Shown here: positions 1-5,051 of the stretch, in pieces | Position numbering within the stretch: position 1 is the first letter of the stretch | Layout of the letters: each line of letters starts with the position of its first letter | Source of the DNA: Bacteroidota bacterium | GTDB lineage: Bacteria > Bacteroidota > Bacteroidia > Flavobacteriales > Flavobacteriaceae | Length of the DNA: 7,448 bases | Direction of reading: 5' to 3' | Assembly (NCBI GenBank): GCA_022560715.1 | Contig: JADFSQ010000089.1 | Coordinates: forward strand, 1 to 7,448 | Notes under the pieces: model-generated | Told to the model about the DNA's origin: nothing | What the model saw: the letters and a program-made list of their open reading frames with translations, nothing else | Databases searched by the model: none | Made by a program: the position numbers and the translations under genes

Positions 1-11
1 GAGGGAATTGA

Positions 12-512
12 TTATTTCAAACACTTAAAATAATCAAACGGTTCTAGACAATCATCACATTTAAACAATGCCTTACATGCTGTTGAACCAAATTGACTCA
101 CTAATTTTGTATTAGTTGAGCCACAATTAGTACACTTCACTAATTTTTTACCTCCTAATAAAACTTCTTTATCAGCTATTGCATCCAAAGGCGGTGCAAT
201 TCCATAGCCTTCTAAAGATTGCCTTCCTTTTTCTGTAATCCAATCGGTTGTCCAGGCAGGAGACAGTACCAATTCAACTTTTGCATTATATCCTTCATTT
301 TTAAAAGCTATTATTATATCCTCTCCAATCACATCCATAGCAGGACAACCACTATATGTAGGTGTAATTTTTACAATTACTTCATCATCTTTAATTATAG
401 CAGAACGTACTACTCCCATATCCAAAATTGTTAATACTGGAATTTCAGGATCTGAAACTTGGTTTAGAATTGGGATTAGTTTTTTGTCTATATGTTGTTC
501 TGTTACGATCAT
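12..512 (-). CDS. paaD: PaaD, MIP18/DUF59-type maturation factor of the phenylacetyl-CoA epoxidase
   Basis: The 166-residue product has the two-part layout of PaaD. Residues 1-100 form a MIP18/DUF59 domain with the DPEIPVLTILDMG motif (21-33) and the conserved Cys56 in TYSGCPAMD. The C-terminal 40 residues form a zinc-ribbon-like domain with CxxC pairs at 127/130 and 152/155, further cysteines at 146 and 164, and the family ending EPFDYFKC. Family knowledge: PaaD is needed in vivo for an active PaaABCE complex but is not part of it, and related proteins act in Fe-S or metal-centre maturation. Its exact client (the PaaE cluster or the PaaA di-iron site) is not shown here. The length matches the usual 160-170 residues. 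The ATG at 510-512 is preceded by A-rich DNA without a Shine-Dalgarno. It follows paaC by 55 bp, a gap occupied by a palindromic repeat. The operon probably continues past base 1. Confidence 0.96.
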   Translation of the reverse strand: MIVTEQHIDKKLIPILNQVSDPEIPVLTILDMGVVRSAIIKDDEVIVKITPTYSGCPAMDVIGEDIIIAFKNEGYNAKVELVLSPAWTTDWITEKGRQSLEGYGIAPPLDAIADKEVLLGGKKLVKCTNCGSTNTKLVSQFGSTACKALFKCDDCLEPFDYFKCLK

Positions 513-535
513 TTTAATTTAGTTTTAATGATGAG

Positions 536-570
536 ATTTCCACTTTCGTGGGAATGACAACAAGTTGTCA
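536..570 (-). repeat. Palindromic repeat family A, copy 1 (paaC-paaD gap)
   Basis: An 8-bp stem pairs 536-543 (ATTTCCAC) with 548-555 (GTGGGAAT) around the loop TTTC, with one G-T wobble. Just downstream on the plus strand, a second inverted repeat, TGACAAC-AA-GTTGTCA (555-570), includes the paaC stop codon TGA. The sequence AATGATGAGATT before the stem is also found before the copy at 3180-3199, so the two are the same family. It lies inside the operon transcript, has no T-run on the minus strand, and is therefore more likely an mRNA hairpin than a terminator. Confidence 0.8.
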
Positions 571-1323
571 CCATTGCATATTAGGATACGTACGTTGCAT
601 ATATTGTAAATCGCTTAATAAATGACCTAAATGTTCGGTATGCATACCTTGTTTTCCTCCTTTTTGAAAATATTTAGATTCTGGAATTTCCAAGGTGGCA
701 TCCTGTAAAATTTTGTTTACTCTTATATAATATTCTTCTTTTAATTTTAATGTATTTACACCAATTCCTTCTTCAATTATAGATTTATCTGTTTCCGTTT
801 GATGAAACAATTCATCCGTATAAGTCCATAAGTCATTGATAGCATTTTGAGTTCTTTGATGACTTTCTTCTGTTCCATCACCAAGACGTTTTATCCAGTC
901 TGAAGAAAATCGATAATGATAACTTACTTCTTTTATTGCTTTATTTGCTATTGCAGAAAGTGTTTGATCTTTACTTTTCTGTAATTCTTGTAAAAAAAGC
1001 AAATGATATACATCGAATAAAAATTGTCTCACCATAACATATCCAAAATCTGTATTTGGTTGCTCTACCAATAATACATTTAAGTATTCGTGTTCTTTTC
1101 TTAAAAAAGCAATATCGTCTTCAGTACAATTTTTACCTTTAAGTTTTGCAGCATATTGATAATAATTTCGTGTTTGTCCGAATAAATCTAAAGATATATT
1201 AGTACAAGCTATGTCTGTTTCTAAACTTGGACCATGACCACAGAGTTCTCCGAGACGCTGTCCGAGAATAAGTGTGTTGTCTGCAATATTGAGGATGTAT
1301 TTGTATAAGTTGTTGTTTTTCAT
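568..1323 (-). CDS. paaC: PaaC, structural subunit of the phenylacetyl-CoA epoxidase
   Basis: The 251-residue all-helical protein is a ferritin-like subunit of the 1,2-phenylacetyl-CoA epoxidase. It starts with the family-like N-terminus LYKYILNIADNTLILGQRLGELCGHGP and ends with GKQGMHTEHLGHLL (near 224-237) and a terminal YMQRTYPNMQW, as in other PaaC proteins. Family knowledge: PaaC pairs with PaaA, resembles it in fold, and lacks a working di-iron site; it holds the catalytic subunit in shape. Length matches the roughly 250 residues of E. coli PaaC. The start is the ATG at 1321-1323. In most paa operons paaC follows paaB closely; here a 437-bp insert with a broken four-helix-bundle gene separates them, so translational coupling with paaB is lost. 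I see no frameshift or missing segment in paaC itself. Confidence 0.96.
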   Translation of the reverse strand: MKNNNLYKYILNIADNTLILGQRLGELCGHGPSLETDIACTNISLDLFGQTRNYYQYAAKLKGKNCTEDDIAFLRKEHEYLNVLLVEQPNTDFGYVMVRQFLFDVYHLLFLQELQKSKDQTLSAIANKAIKEVSYHYRFSSDWIKRLGDGTEESHQRTQNAINDLWTYTDELFHQTETDKSIIEEGIGVNTLKLKEEYYIRVNKILQDATLEIPESKYFQKGGKQGMHTEHLGHLLSDLQYMQRTYPNMQW

Positions 1324-1331
1324 ATTAGAAT

Positions 1332-1367
1332 GAAATTGAAGTCGAAATCGAACTTGAAGTCGAAATC
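1332..1367. repeat. Six tandem GAANNN hexamers (left array)
   Basis: The units read GAAATT, GAAGTC, GAAATC, GAACTT, GAAGTC, GAAATC, with no base between them. An 18-bp period is also visible because TTGAAGTCGAAATC occurs at 1336-1349 and 1354-1367. The array lies between the paaC start and the pseudogene stop, so it forms the leader just upstream of paaC. Confidence 0.85.
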
Positions 1368-1369
1368 TT

Positions 1370-1724
1370 TCAATTAATATTTTTTATTCTGGTTACTATA
1401 ATTCTTATTAGTTGGTCATTTTCATCTTTTAATTTTGAAAGAGCTTCTTCTGAAAACAAATTAGCTTTAGACTGAATATTCAAATTCCTCATACTCTCTC
1501 TTAATTCTTTTAGACATATTCTCAACTTGTTTGTCTTATCTCTGTCAGTTCCTGCTCCCAAAGCTTCTCCATTAATTTAAAGCTGAAGAACATGAAGAAC
1601 GAATAAGTTGTTTTGCTAAATAATCTGCAACATAGGACATTGGTTTTTTGTCATACAACAAAATAATTGACACTGCAAAATCTTCTAATCGTTCTGTTAA
1701 ATCAAACTTTTTATCACTATGTAT
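1370..1724 (-). pseudogene. Four-helix-bundle protein (S23/IVP family), frameshifted
   Basis: Two reading frames join into one protein of about 117 residues, the usual length of the 23S-intervening-sequence four-helix-bundle family. The first frame (from 1724 to 1575) gives KFDLTERLEDFAVSIILLYD, then ADYLAKQLIRSSCSSALN. A TAA at 1572-1574 then interrupts it. The second frame resumes with GEALGAGTDRDKTNKLRICL, then KELRESMRNLNIQ, and ends ENDQLIRIIVTRIKNIN at the TGA in 1370-1372. The family motif at the junction is ALNYGEA; TAAT in place of TAT (1571-1574) shows one inserted base. The expected start position reads ATA (1722-1724), preceded by an in-frame TGA at 1725-1727, so the start codon also seems lost. 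Function of this family outside rRNA is unknown. I read it as a dead passenger of the inserted element; a sequencing error could explain the frameshift but not the missing start. Confidence 0.82.
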
Positions 1725-1759
1725 TCAATTTCATTTTCAGCTTCAAATTCAAATTCTCA
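1724..1759. repeat. Six tandem TTCNNN hexamers (right array)
   Basis: The units read TTCAAT, TTCATT, TTCAGC, TTCAAA, TTCAAA, TTCTCA in exact 6-bp register. They start where the pseudogene would begin and end one base before the ATTA that contains the paaB stop codon. On the minus strand they read NNNGAA, the mirror of the left array, so in the operon transcript the two arrays could pair imperfectly around the pseudogene. Confidence 0.85.
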
Positions 1760-1760
1760 A

Positions 1761-2045
1761 TTACATATGCTTAATCTCGTCTGGTAAATCGTAAAACGTT
1801 GGATGACGATATATTTTATCTTTAGCAGGTTCGAACAATTCCCCATTATTATCTGGATTAGTAGCTGTGATGTGTTTTGATTCTACAACCCAAATACTTA
1901 TACCTTCATTACGTCGCGTATAGACATCCCGAGCATTTTCGAGTGCCATTTCAGCATCTGCAGCATGTAAGCTTCCAAAATGTCGATGTTCTAATCCGTT
2001 TTTACTTCTTACGAATACTTCCCAAAGTGGCCAGTTTTTTTTCAT
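1761..2045 (-). CDS. paaB: PaaB, small bridging subunit of the phenylacetyl-CoA epoxidase
   Basis: With the ATG at 2043-2045 the product has 94 residues and begins MKKNWPLWEVFVRSKNGLEH, aligned with the family start WPLYEVFVR. The conserved HRHFGSLHAADAEMALENAR, DVYTRRNEGISIWVV and YRHPTFYDLPDEIKHM follow, covering the whole protein. Family knowledge: PaaB carries no cofactor and is required for an active epoxidase, bridging PaaAC units. The frame is open seven codons further to a TTG at 2064-2066, but those codons lie in a palindromic repeat and are not part of the family, so the ATG is preferred. The repeat supplies the purine-rich leader AGGGATAGG directly before the ATG. The stop TAA lies at 1761-1763, next to the inserted hexamer element that separates it from paaC. 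Confidence 0.96.
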   Translation of the reverse strand: MKKNWPLWEVFVRSKNGLEHRHFGSLHAADAEMALENARDVYTRRNEGISIWVVESKHITATNPDNNGELFEPAKDKIYRHPTFYDLPDEIKHM

Positions 2046-2077
2046 CCTATCCCTAACCCTTTCCAAAAGAAAGGGGA
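2046..2077 (-). repeat. Palindromic repeat family D, abutting the paaB start codon
   Basis: A 7-bp stem pairs CCCTTTC (2057-2063) with GAAAGGG (2069-2075) around CAAAA, preceded by CCTATCCCTAA up to the base before the paaB ATG. A run of seven T follows on the plus strand at 2078-2084. On the paaB transcript the hairpin sits immediately ahead of an AGGGATAGG purine stretch that may serve as the ribosome-binding site. I recognise this motif as common between flavobacterial genes; that is memory, not a search. Confidence 0.75.
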
Positions 2078-2105
2078 TTTTTTTAATTAAACTTTATATT
2101 TTATA

Positions 2106-2133
2106 CCTACAAGGTTTCAAAAAACCTTGTAGG
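2106..2133 (-). repeat. Palindromic repeat family B, perfect copy (paaA-paaB gap)
   Basis: A perfect 12-bp stem pairs CCTACAAGGTTT (2106-2117) with AAACCTTGTAGG (2122-2133) around CAAA. A degenerate copy lies at 4287-4313, upstream of paaE. On the minus transcript no T-run follows the stem closely, so it is not a standard terminator, though a stem this strong could stall ribonucleases between paaA and paaB. Confidence 0.85.
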
Positions 2134-2150
2134 ATAATTTTATATTATTT

Positions 2151-2170
2151 CAAGGCAGTAAACTGCCTTG
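2151..2170 (-). repeat. Palindromic repeat family C (paaA-paaB gap)
   Basis: CAAGGCAGT (2151-2159) pairs with ACTGCCTTG (2162-2170), giving a 9-bp palindrome with two bases between the arms, realistically an 8-bp stem with a four-base loop. It starts 14 bases after the paaA stop codon on the transcript and is the first of three unrelated palindromes before paaB. Confidence 0.8.
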
Positions 2171-2183
2171 GATTAGTTTTATT

Positions 2184-3134
2184 CTACTTGTTTGTTTTTC
2201 TTTTTTCTTTCTTTTCAGCATAAGCCATAGCTGCATCTCTTACCCATTGTCCGTTTTCATGTGCTGCTATTCTCGCTTTCATACGTTCTTTATTACAAGG
2301 TCCATGACCTTTTACCACTTGCCAAAACTCATCCCAATTTATTTCTCCCGAATCATATTGTTGTTTTTCTTCATTCCATTTTAAATCTGAATCTGGAATG
2401 GTAAGTCCTATTAATTCTGCTTGTGGCACCGTTTGATCTATAAACTGCTGACGTAAATCATCATTGGTTTTACGTTTAAGTTTCCATTTCATAGATTGTG
2501 CAGTATGAGGAGACTCTGCATCAGTTGGGCCAAACATCATGAGTGATGGCCACCAAAAACGATTTAAGGCATCTTGTGCCATATTTTTTTGCTCTTGAGT
2601 TCCTTTCATTAAAGTGACTAAAATCTCGTAACCTTGACGCTGGTGAAAACTTTCTTCTTTACATATTCTCACCATAGCACGAGCATAAGGTCCATACGAA
2701 GCGCCACATAAAGCAATCTGATTTATTATGGCTGCTCCATCTACCAACCAGCCAATGGCTCCCATATCTGCCCAAGAAATAGCAGGATAATTAAAGATAC
2801 TTGAATATTTTGCTTTTCCTGTATGTAATTGTTCTAACAATTCGTCTCTTGTAATGCCTAATGTTTCAGTAGCACTATACAAGTATAATCCATGTCCTCC
2901 TTCATCTTGCACTTTCGCCAAAAGGGCTACCTTACGCCTTAAAGTTGGGGCTCTTGTTATCCAATTGCCTTCTGGAAGCATCCCAATAATTTCGGAATGT
3001 GCATGCTGAGACATTTGCCTAATATGTGTTTGCCTGTATTTTTCCGGCATCCAATCTTTAGGTTCAATTTTTTCGTCACGTGCAATTCGTGCTTCAAATT
3101 GTATTTCCAATTCTTTTATTTGTTCTTCACTCAT
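2184..3134 (-). CDS. paaA: PaaA, catalytic di-iron subunit of the phenylacetyl-CoA epoxidase
   Basis: The 316-residue protein is the oxygenase subunit that converts phenylacetyl-CoA to ring-1,2-epoxyphenylacetyl-CoA with O2 and reducing power from PaaE. It is ferritin-like, and the di-iron ligands can be placed: Glu48 (SQHAHSE), Glu78 and His81 (VQDEGGH), Asp132 (WLVDGAA), Glu161 and His164 (KEESFH). This ligand set follows family knowledge; each residue is present. Other conserved blocks are [13 protein letters not shown] near 191-203 and a [13 protein letters not shown] segment near 272-284. Length matches the roughly 310 residues of known PaaA, with a lysine-rich tail (KKEKRKTNK). The start is the ATG at 3132-3134; a four-codon frame starting 14 bases earlier (ATG...TGA) overlaps it as ATGA, probably by chance. 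It sits second in the operon, after paaE. Confidence 0.97.
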   Translation of the reverse strand: MSEEQIKELEIQFEARIARDEKIEPKDWMPEKYRQTHIRQMSQHAHSEIIGMLPEGNWITRAPTLRRKVALLAKVQDEGGHGLYLYSATETLGITRDELLEQLHTGKAKYSSIFNYPAISWADMGAIGWLVDGAAIINQIALCGASYGPYARAMVRICKEESFHQRQGYEILVTLMKGTQEQKNMAQDALNRFWWPSLMMFGPTDAESPHTAQSMKWKLKRKTNDDLRQQFIDQTVPQAELIGLTIPDSDLKWNEEKQQYDSGEINWDEFWQVVKGHGPCNKERMKARIAAHENGQWVRDAAMAYAEKKEKRKTNK

Positions 3135-3179
3135 AGTATGAGCATTTAGTTATTATGAATTTCTAGTTCAAATGATGAG

Positions 3180-3199
3180 ATTCCTGCCTTCGCAGGAAT
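3180..3199 (-). repeat. Palindromic repeat family A, copy 2 (paaE-paaA gap)
   Basis: A perfect 8-bp stem pairs ATTCCTGC (3180-3187) with GCAGGAAT (3192-3199) around CTTC, preceded by AATGATGAG as in the copy at 536-555. Its last base is part of the paaE stop codon (3199-3201), so the repeat begins exactly where paaE ends. No T-run follows on the minus strand. Confidence 0.85.
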
Positions 3200-4269
3200 T
3201 AAACATCAAAATCGACTACCACTTTTTTGGTTGTTGGTACTGCTTGACAGCTTAAAACAAAATTTTTCGCAACCTCATATTCTTCTAAAGCATAATTGAC
3301 TTTCATTGTTACTGCACCTTCGATGATTTTACATTTACAGGTACTACATACGCCTCCTTTACAAGCGAATGGCAGATCGGCTCCTGCTGCTAAAGCCCCA
3401 TCTAAAATGGTATCAAAATCATCATCCATGACAAAATGAAATTCTGTTCCACCATCTATAATCGTCACTTCTGTTCCTTCTTTTTTTTGTTCTATTGCTT
3501 CTGCTATATGTTTGTTATCGTCAGGATTTCCAGAAAAAAATAATTCGTAATGTATTTTATCTTTACTCAAACCTGCTGCTTGCAAATGGTCACGTATCAA
3601 GAAAATCATGTCTTGTGGCCCACAAATAAAACAACTATTTGTATCCTCTATATCTATAAATGTCTTTGTTAAGACTGCTAACTTTTCTTTATCAAATCTT
3701 CCATTTAAAAACGGAATATCACGCTGTTCTTTTGTTAGAAAATAAAAGACTTGAAACCTTCCAAAAAACTTATTTTTAAGCTGTTCTATTTCTTCTTTAA
3801 AGATAATGGATTTTACGGTTTTGTTTAAATAGAATAGCTTGAATGAACTGTTTGGCTCTGCCAATAAATGCGTTTTGATGATTGACAACATTGGCGTTAT
3901 TCCGCTTCCTGCTGCAAATGCTATGTGGTTTTTTGAGGCTTTTGGTTCGACATCAACATAGAAATTTCCTGTTGGTTGCATAATTTCTATAGAATCTCCT
4001 GATTTTAGTTCAACATTAGCAAAAGTAGAAAACACACCGTTTGGAATTTGCTTGATGGCAACTTTCCATTTTTTATCAAACGGACTTGAGCATAAGGAAT
4101 AGGAACGACGAATATCTTCATCATTAATAATTTTTCGCAGGGTTAAATGTTGTCCTTGTTTGAAACTAAAAGCGTCTTGCAGTTGCTTTGGAATATCAAA
4201 TTCTATAACTACTGTATCTTTAGTTTCTTTATAAACATCAGCAATTTTTATTTTATGAAACTCTGCCAT
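3199..4269 (-). CDS. paaE: PaaE, NAD(P)H:[2Fe-2S] reductase of the phenylacetyl-CoA epoxidase
   Basis: The 356-residue protein carries electrons from NAD(P)H to the PaaA di-iron site. Domains in order: an FAD-binding barrel with RRSYSLCSSP (54-63); an NAD(P)-binding domain with AAGSGITPMLSI (119-130) and FICGPQDMI (214-222); and a C-terminal plant-type ferredoxin domain from about 265. The cluster cysteines are 303, 308, 311 and 341 (C-x4-C-x2-C-x29-C, in FACKGGVCSTCKCK and VLSCQA). Length and order match E. coli PaaE. The start is the ATG at 4267-4269. It is the first structural gene of the operon, an order I recall for Bacteroidetes paa clusters, and lies behind a strong inverted repeat and a TetR-family gene, so it is probably where repression acts. 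Confidence 0.97.
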   Translation of the reverse strand: MAEFHKIKIADVYKETKDTVVIEFDIPKQLQDAFSFKQGQHLTLRKIINDEDIRRSYSLCSSPFDKKWKVAIKQIPNGVFSTFANVELKSGDSIEIMQPTGNFYVDVEPKASKNHIAFAAGSGITPMLSIIKTHLLAEPNSSFKLFYLNKTVKSIIFKEEIEQLKNKFFGRFQVFYFLTKEQRDIPFLNGRFDKEKLAVLTKTFIDIEDTNSCFICGPQDMIFLIRDHLQAAGLSKDKIHYELFFSGNPDDNKHIAEAIEQKKEGTEVTIIDGGTEFHFVMDDDFDTILDGALAAGADLPFACKGGVCSTCKCKIIEGAVTMKVNYALEEYEVAKNFVLSCQAVPTTKKVVVDFDV

Positions 4270-4286
4270 TTTTTAGCTATTATAAA

Positions 4287-4313
4287 CCTACAAGGTTTTA
4301 AAAATCTTGCAGG
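4287..4313 (-). repeat. Palindromic repeat family B, degenerate copy (paaE leader)
   Basis: CCTACAAGGTTTT (4287-4299) faces AAAATCTTGCAGG (4301-4313) with two imperfect positions: 4290/4310 and 4295/4305. On the minus transcript one of these is a G-U pair, so most of the stem could still form. It is in the paaE leader, between the start codon and the operator-like palindrome. Confidence 0.7.
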
Positions 4314-4324
4314 AACTCTATTTT

Positions 4325-4359
4325 AAAAAAAACTTCAAACTAACACTTGTTAGTTTGAA
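4325..4359 (-). promoter_or_regulatory. Probable TetR-type operator, which also looks like an intrinsic terminator
   Basis: TTCAAACTAACA (4334-4345) and TGTTAGTTTGAA (4348-4359) form a perfect 12-bp inverted repeat with two bases between arms, the size and symmetry of TetR-family operators. It lies 17 bp past the regulator's stop codon on the minus strand and just downstream of a TAAATTTG promoter element. On the same strand the repeat is followed by G and eight T (4332-4325), so the RNA could also fold into a hairpin plus U-tract that ends tetR transcription before paaE. Both readings fit the sequence; the operator role is my preferred inference, with PaaA-CoA or a related thioester as a possible inducer. 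Confidence 0.65.
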
Positions 4360-4362
4360 TTA

Positions 4363-4370
4363 CAAATTTA
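4363..4370 (-). promoter_or_regulatory. Bacteroidetes -7 element for the paa operon
   Basis: The minus strand reads TAAATTTG, an exact match to the Bacteroidetes -7 consensus TAnnTTTG. Transcription would start around 4356-4358, inside the inverted repeat at 4334-4359, so a bound repressor would block it. I find no good TTTG at the -33 position; the region 19-23 bases upstream is inside the tetR 3' end. The call therefore rests on one element and its placement. Confidence 0.5.
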
Positions 4371-4375
4371 CAATA

Positions 4376-4945
4376 TTATTTTTTAATTCCGTTAATGAAA
4401 ACTTTACTTAATTCATTTGCAAATTCTTTAGGATTTAAATCTTCTTTTTTTGGTACCCAAAGGTATAACGATCGTAATGTTGATAACATTGAAAACAGCA
4501 TAATGTCTGGATTAGAGTTTGTTATTTCGGATGAATTGATACCTTGATTAATTATGTTTCTTAAATCGTCTTCATAATTATGTCGCAGTTTTAGATAATG
4601 TTCTAATTGCTCTTCGAGATGCATCCAATCGTTATTTAATGACGCCATTCCAAAGGTGTTTCTTGCCGTTATATCGACATGAAGGATTACGATTTGTTTT
4701 AATTTTTCTAAAGAGTTAGAATTAGAATTTTTTATAAGAGACATGCCTTGTGTAAACTGTTCAGCTAAAGATATAATGATGTTTTTTAAAATTTCTTGTT
4801 TTGAGCTGATATGATTGTAAAGACTTGCGGCTTTAATTCCCATTGCTTTAGCAATATCTCTCATTGTTACTGCACTATAACCTTTCTCTTTAAAAAGTTT
4901 CGCAGCAGTTATTACAATTTCTTCTTTTCTGTTTTCTGGTTTCAT
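4376..4945 (-). CDS. TetR/AcrR-family regulator, probable phenylacetate operon repressor (PaaR-like)
   Basis: The 189-residue protein has a TetR N-terminal domain: EEIVITAAKLFKEKGYSAVT (8-27) leads into the helix-turn-helix MRDIAKAMGIKAASLYNHIS (28-47) and then SKQEILKNII. The helical C-terminal domain (about 60-189) is the ligand and dimer part and shows no motif that names the ligand. It is transcribed toward paaE, 106 bp upstream, with a perfect inverted repeat in between, as expected for a local regulator of the paa operon. Family knowledge: TetR-type PaaR proteins in other bacteria respond to phenylacetyl-CoA; that this one does is inference. The start is the ATG at 4943-4945. The same palindrome is not visible upstream of tetR itself, so I see no sign of autoregulation by that site. 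Confidence 0.88.
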   Translation of the reverse strand: MKPENRKEEIVITAAKLFKEKGYSAVTMRDIAKAMGIKAASLYNHISSKQEILKNIIISLAEQFTQGMSLIKNSNSNSLEKLKQIVILHVDITARNTFGMASLNNDWMHLEEQLEHYLKLRHNYEDDLRNIINQGINSSEITNSNPDIMLFSMLSTLRSLYLWVPKKEDLNPKEFANELSKVFINGIKK

Positions 4946-5004
4946 TTAGCGATTGAATATAATGAAGTTTTTTAAGAAATAGCTACATCAAAAAATAAAA
5001 CAAT

Positions 5005-5035
5005 TTTGATAGTAGATTATAAAACCTTAATTTAG
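5005..5035 (+). promoter_or_regulatory. Candidate promoter of the exported aminotransferase gene
   Basis: TTTG at 5005-5008 and TAATTTAG at 5028-5035 (one mismatch from TAnnTTTG) are 19 bases apart, within the spacing expected for the Bacteroidetes primary sigma factor. Transcription would start near 5040, leaving a leader of only about 10 bases before the ATG at 5052. No Shine-Dalgarno is visible. Confidence 0.45.
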
Positions 5036-5051
5036 TAAAAATCATCTTCTT

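Larger units (their letters stand above)
1328..1759 (-). mobile_element. Candidate insertion element: hexamer arrays flanking a broken four-helix-bundle gene
   Basis: A block between paaB and paaC has a symmetrical structure. Six consecutive GAANNN hexamers (1332-1367) lie on one side of a four-helix-bundle pseudogene, and six TTCNNN hexamers (1724-1759) lie on the other, so the two arrays are in inverted orientation. A perfect 12-bp inverted match, AATGAAATTGAA (1329-1340) against TTCAATTTCATT (1724-1735), sits within them. ATTA occurs at both outer edges (1324-1327 and 1760-1763) and could be a 4-bp target duplication, although 4 bp in AT-rich DNA is weak. Taking out one ATTA plus the block leaves paaB-TAA-T-ATG-paaC, a typical tight junction. 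The exact borders are my inference. Confidence 0.6.

Noticed and set aside
219..434. Plus-strand open frame of 71 residues inside paaD
   Set aside because: It lies wholly within the conserved paaD gene on the other strand, and its sequence resembles no family.
1370..1561. A separate 63-residue gene starting with TTG at 1559-1561
   Set aside because: It is the C-terminal part of the four-helix-bundle protein; the frame above it supplies the N-terminal part after one base is corrected.
1332..1759. CRISPR-like repeats
   Set aside because: The units are 6 bp with no spacers between them, and the two arrays are inverted around a gene.
2046..2066. A longer PaaB starting at TTG 2064-2066
   Set aside because: The seven added codons lie in a palindromic repeat and do not match the family start, whereas the ATG at 2043-2045 gives the usual PaaB N-terminus.
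4983..5015. Imperfect palindrome CTACATCAAAA / TTTTGATAGTAG as an operator between tetR and the aminotransferase
   Set aside because: It is AT-rich with a bulge and a loose loop, and it does not resemble the perfect palindrome upstream of paaE.
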